From Symbiodinium natans (Eukaryota > Sar > Dinophyceae > Suessiales > Symbiodiniaceae), in the NCBI GenBank assembly GCA_905221605.1, contig CAJNDS010000591.1:852701-916700 (forward strand): 64,000 nt of DNA, read 5' to 3'. Positions 63,043 through 64,000 of this stretch are shown piece by piece; the first letter of the stretch is position 1, and each line of letters begins with the position of its first letter. Below the pieces are notes generated by a model. It searched no databases, had not been told where the DNA came from, and saw only the letters and a list, made by a program, of their open reading frames with translations. Position numbers and translations under genes: made by a program.

Positions 63043-64000
63043 ATGGTAGTTAAAAATGCTGGAATACAATTTCACAGAAGATCGAGATATGAAGATATTT
63101 TGGAGCTGGTTAATGACGACGAAGAAGCGTTGAAACCCTTTCCGAATAGAGATGCTGTATTTTATAAACAAAGCAACAAAGGAACTCGTTTTGATGGAAA
63201 AGATCATTTGGACAAATTAAAAGTTCAAGAAAAACAAATTGCCGAAAGAATTGTTAGGGATCATATGCTACGCGAATACGCTAGCGATAACAATTTTACA
63301 CATAGAGCATTATTTACAGAGCACGATCGCCCAGAACCAGAACAACCCAGATCGCCAGAAATGTTTCGTATTGCAACGGACACCGACAATATGTCTTTTA
63401 TTGAAGAATTCGGCACACCCCCCGAGCAACAATTGTTTCAAATCGATGAAACATTAGGAAACGTAGCGACCGCACATCAAGGCAACCAACAAGCAATCAA
63501 TCAAGCGCACCAACAACAGTTAGAAAGAGAGGAAGAAGGCGGTTCGGGCATTCTTCGGAGTTTAGGAAGCGGGGCATTAAGTTTAGGAAGCGGGGCATTA
63601 AGTTTAGGAAGCGGGGCATTACGAGTAGGGGGCAATGTTGCGGGCAATATGATTTCCGGTATGGATTTTACTTCTGCCGCGTTTGCTGGACTTACACAGG
63701 AAGCCGCGCAAGCATTAGGCGAGACATTAATGAGGAGAATAAACCCGCCACCCAGACAGCTATTAGACTTTTCAGGAGATCCTCGCGCGGGTCAATTTAC
63801 AACTTATGACCCAATGCCAATTCCAAACATGGAATATTTACAACCTTCAATAGTTTTACAACCACATCAACCTAACGTCGGTGCTACACAACAACCTTTA
63901 CCGATTGCATCATCAAGCCAACCTACGCTAGCAGAATTACCACCAATACCACGTCCAATACCACAGCGACCAACAGAGCCGAGAACAAAAGCAAGACCCA
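63043..64000 (+). CDS. Long ORF cut by the window end; Gly/Ala repeat and Pro-rich region
   Basis: ATG at 63043, open for 319 codons to the last base, so the C-terminus is missing. The N-terminal 90 residues are charged and helical. At about 170-215 there is a hydrophobic Gly/Ala/Leu stretch with three copies of LGSGALS, then GNVAGNMISGMDFTSAAFAG. Later residues are Pro/Gln-rich. The glycine-rich amphipathic stretch would suit a membrane-active or internal capsid protein, which is speculation. An AATATATAAAAAA motif precedes the start. Confidence 0.7.
   Translation, partial: MVVKNAGIQFHRRSRYEDILELVNDDEEALKPFPNRDAVFYKQSNKGTRFDGKDHLDKLKVQEKQIAERIVRDHMLREYASDNNFTHRALFTEHDRPEPEQPRSPEMFRIATDTDNMSFIEEFGTPPEQQLFQIDETLGNVATAHQGNQQAINQAHQQQLEREEEGGSGILRSLGSGALSLGSGALSLGSGALRVGGNVAGNMISGMDFTSAAFAGLTQEAAQALGETLMRRINPPPRQLLDFSGDPRAGQFTTYDPMPIPNMEYLQPSIVLQPHQPNVGATQQPLPIASSSQPTLAELPPIPRPIPQRPTEPRTKARP
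63559..63621 (+). repeat. Three tandem copies of a 21-bp unit
   Basis: AGTTTAGGAAGCGGGGCATTA occurs three times in a row without change, in frame, giving the LGSGALS triplet in the ORF at 63043-64000. Identical codons imply a recent expansion. Confidence 0.85.

Larger units (their letters stand above)
46274..64000. mobile_element. Integrated Polinton-like virus, right end outside the window
   Basis: A sharp drop in GC content and the end of telomere-type blocks mark the left boundary near ccctag|gggggatatacg. From here the DNA is densely coding and carries the PLV set: DNA polymerase B fused to a helicase, retroviral-type integrase, FtsK-HerA-like packaging ATPase, double-jelly-roll major capsid protein, minor capsid protein and fiber. 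At least 17.7 kb is present. Terminal inverted repeats cannot be tested because the right end is missing. Most ORFs are intact, so the insertion is recent or still functional. Confidence 0.9.

Overview
The window joins two very different DNAs. Positions 1-46,273 are nuclear DNA of a eukaryote, most likely an alga or another protist, with plant-type telomere repeats (TTTAGGG/CCCTAAA). Positions 46,274-64,000 are an AT-rich integrated Polinton-like virus (PLV, Maverick/adintovirus-like) that runs off the right edge. The host cannot be named from sequence alone. The repeat type and the presence of a PLV fit a dinoflagellate, chromerid, cryptophyte, green alga or similar lineage.

Host part. There is no long ORF. 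Well over a hundred short blocks of CCCTAAA or TTTAGGG (from two to about 20 units) are scattered through it. They follow a rule: reading left to right, a CCCTAAA block, then a GC-rich unique block of about 40-120 nt, then a TTTAGGG block. Many of the GC-rich blocks look like exons: open in one frame with GC-rich third positions, often preceded by a pyrimidine tract and CAG, and often followed directly by a GT that is the start of the TTTAGGG block (G|GTTTAGGG). My reading is one or more intron-dense genes whose introns begin with TTTAGGG and end with CCCTAAA, so each intron has complementary ends. Several blocks are flanked by 13-19 bp direct repeats, or interrupt a dispersed element that is found intact elsewhere, which suggests the blocks were inserted. 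Between them lie small inverted-repeat elements of several families, TA/TTA/TTTA microsatellites, long G or C runs and two tandem duplications.

Viral part. Left to right: a terminal non-coding AT-rich stretch; a leftward replication/integration block (small coiled-coil protein, a 1,311-aa protein combining a possible OTU-like protease, a protein-primed-type DNA polymerase B, an SF1 helicase and an HNH-like zinc domain, then a retroviral-type integrase broken by one frameshift, and small proteins); a rightward packaging ATPase; a GC-richer island with one basic protein; a leftward virion block (small possibly myristoylated protein, fiber with S74 self-cleaving chaperone, double-jelly-roll major capsid protein, small protein, lipase-like hydrolase); and a rightward block with the minor capsid (penton) protein, a Cys/Pro/Gln-rich protein, a coiled-coil protein and a long ORF cut by the window end. 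Replication, integration, packaging and capsid modules are all present. Two apparent frameshifts (integrase, and the gene at 53,426-53,936) both sit in short homopolymers, so they may be sequencing errors. The viral genes share AT-rich start-proximal motifs and a repeated intergenic hairpin. A cluster of seven GC-rich palindromes, four of them at exact 23-bp spacing, is the most distinctive non-coding feature of the virus.
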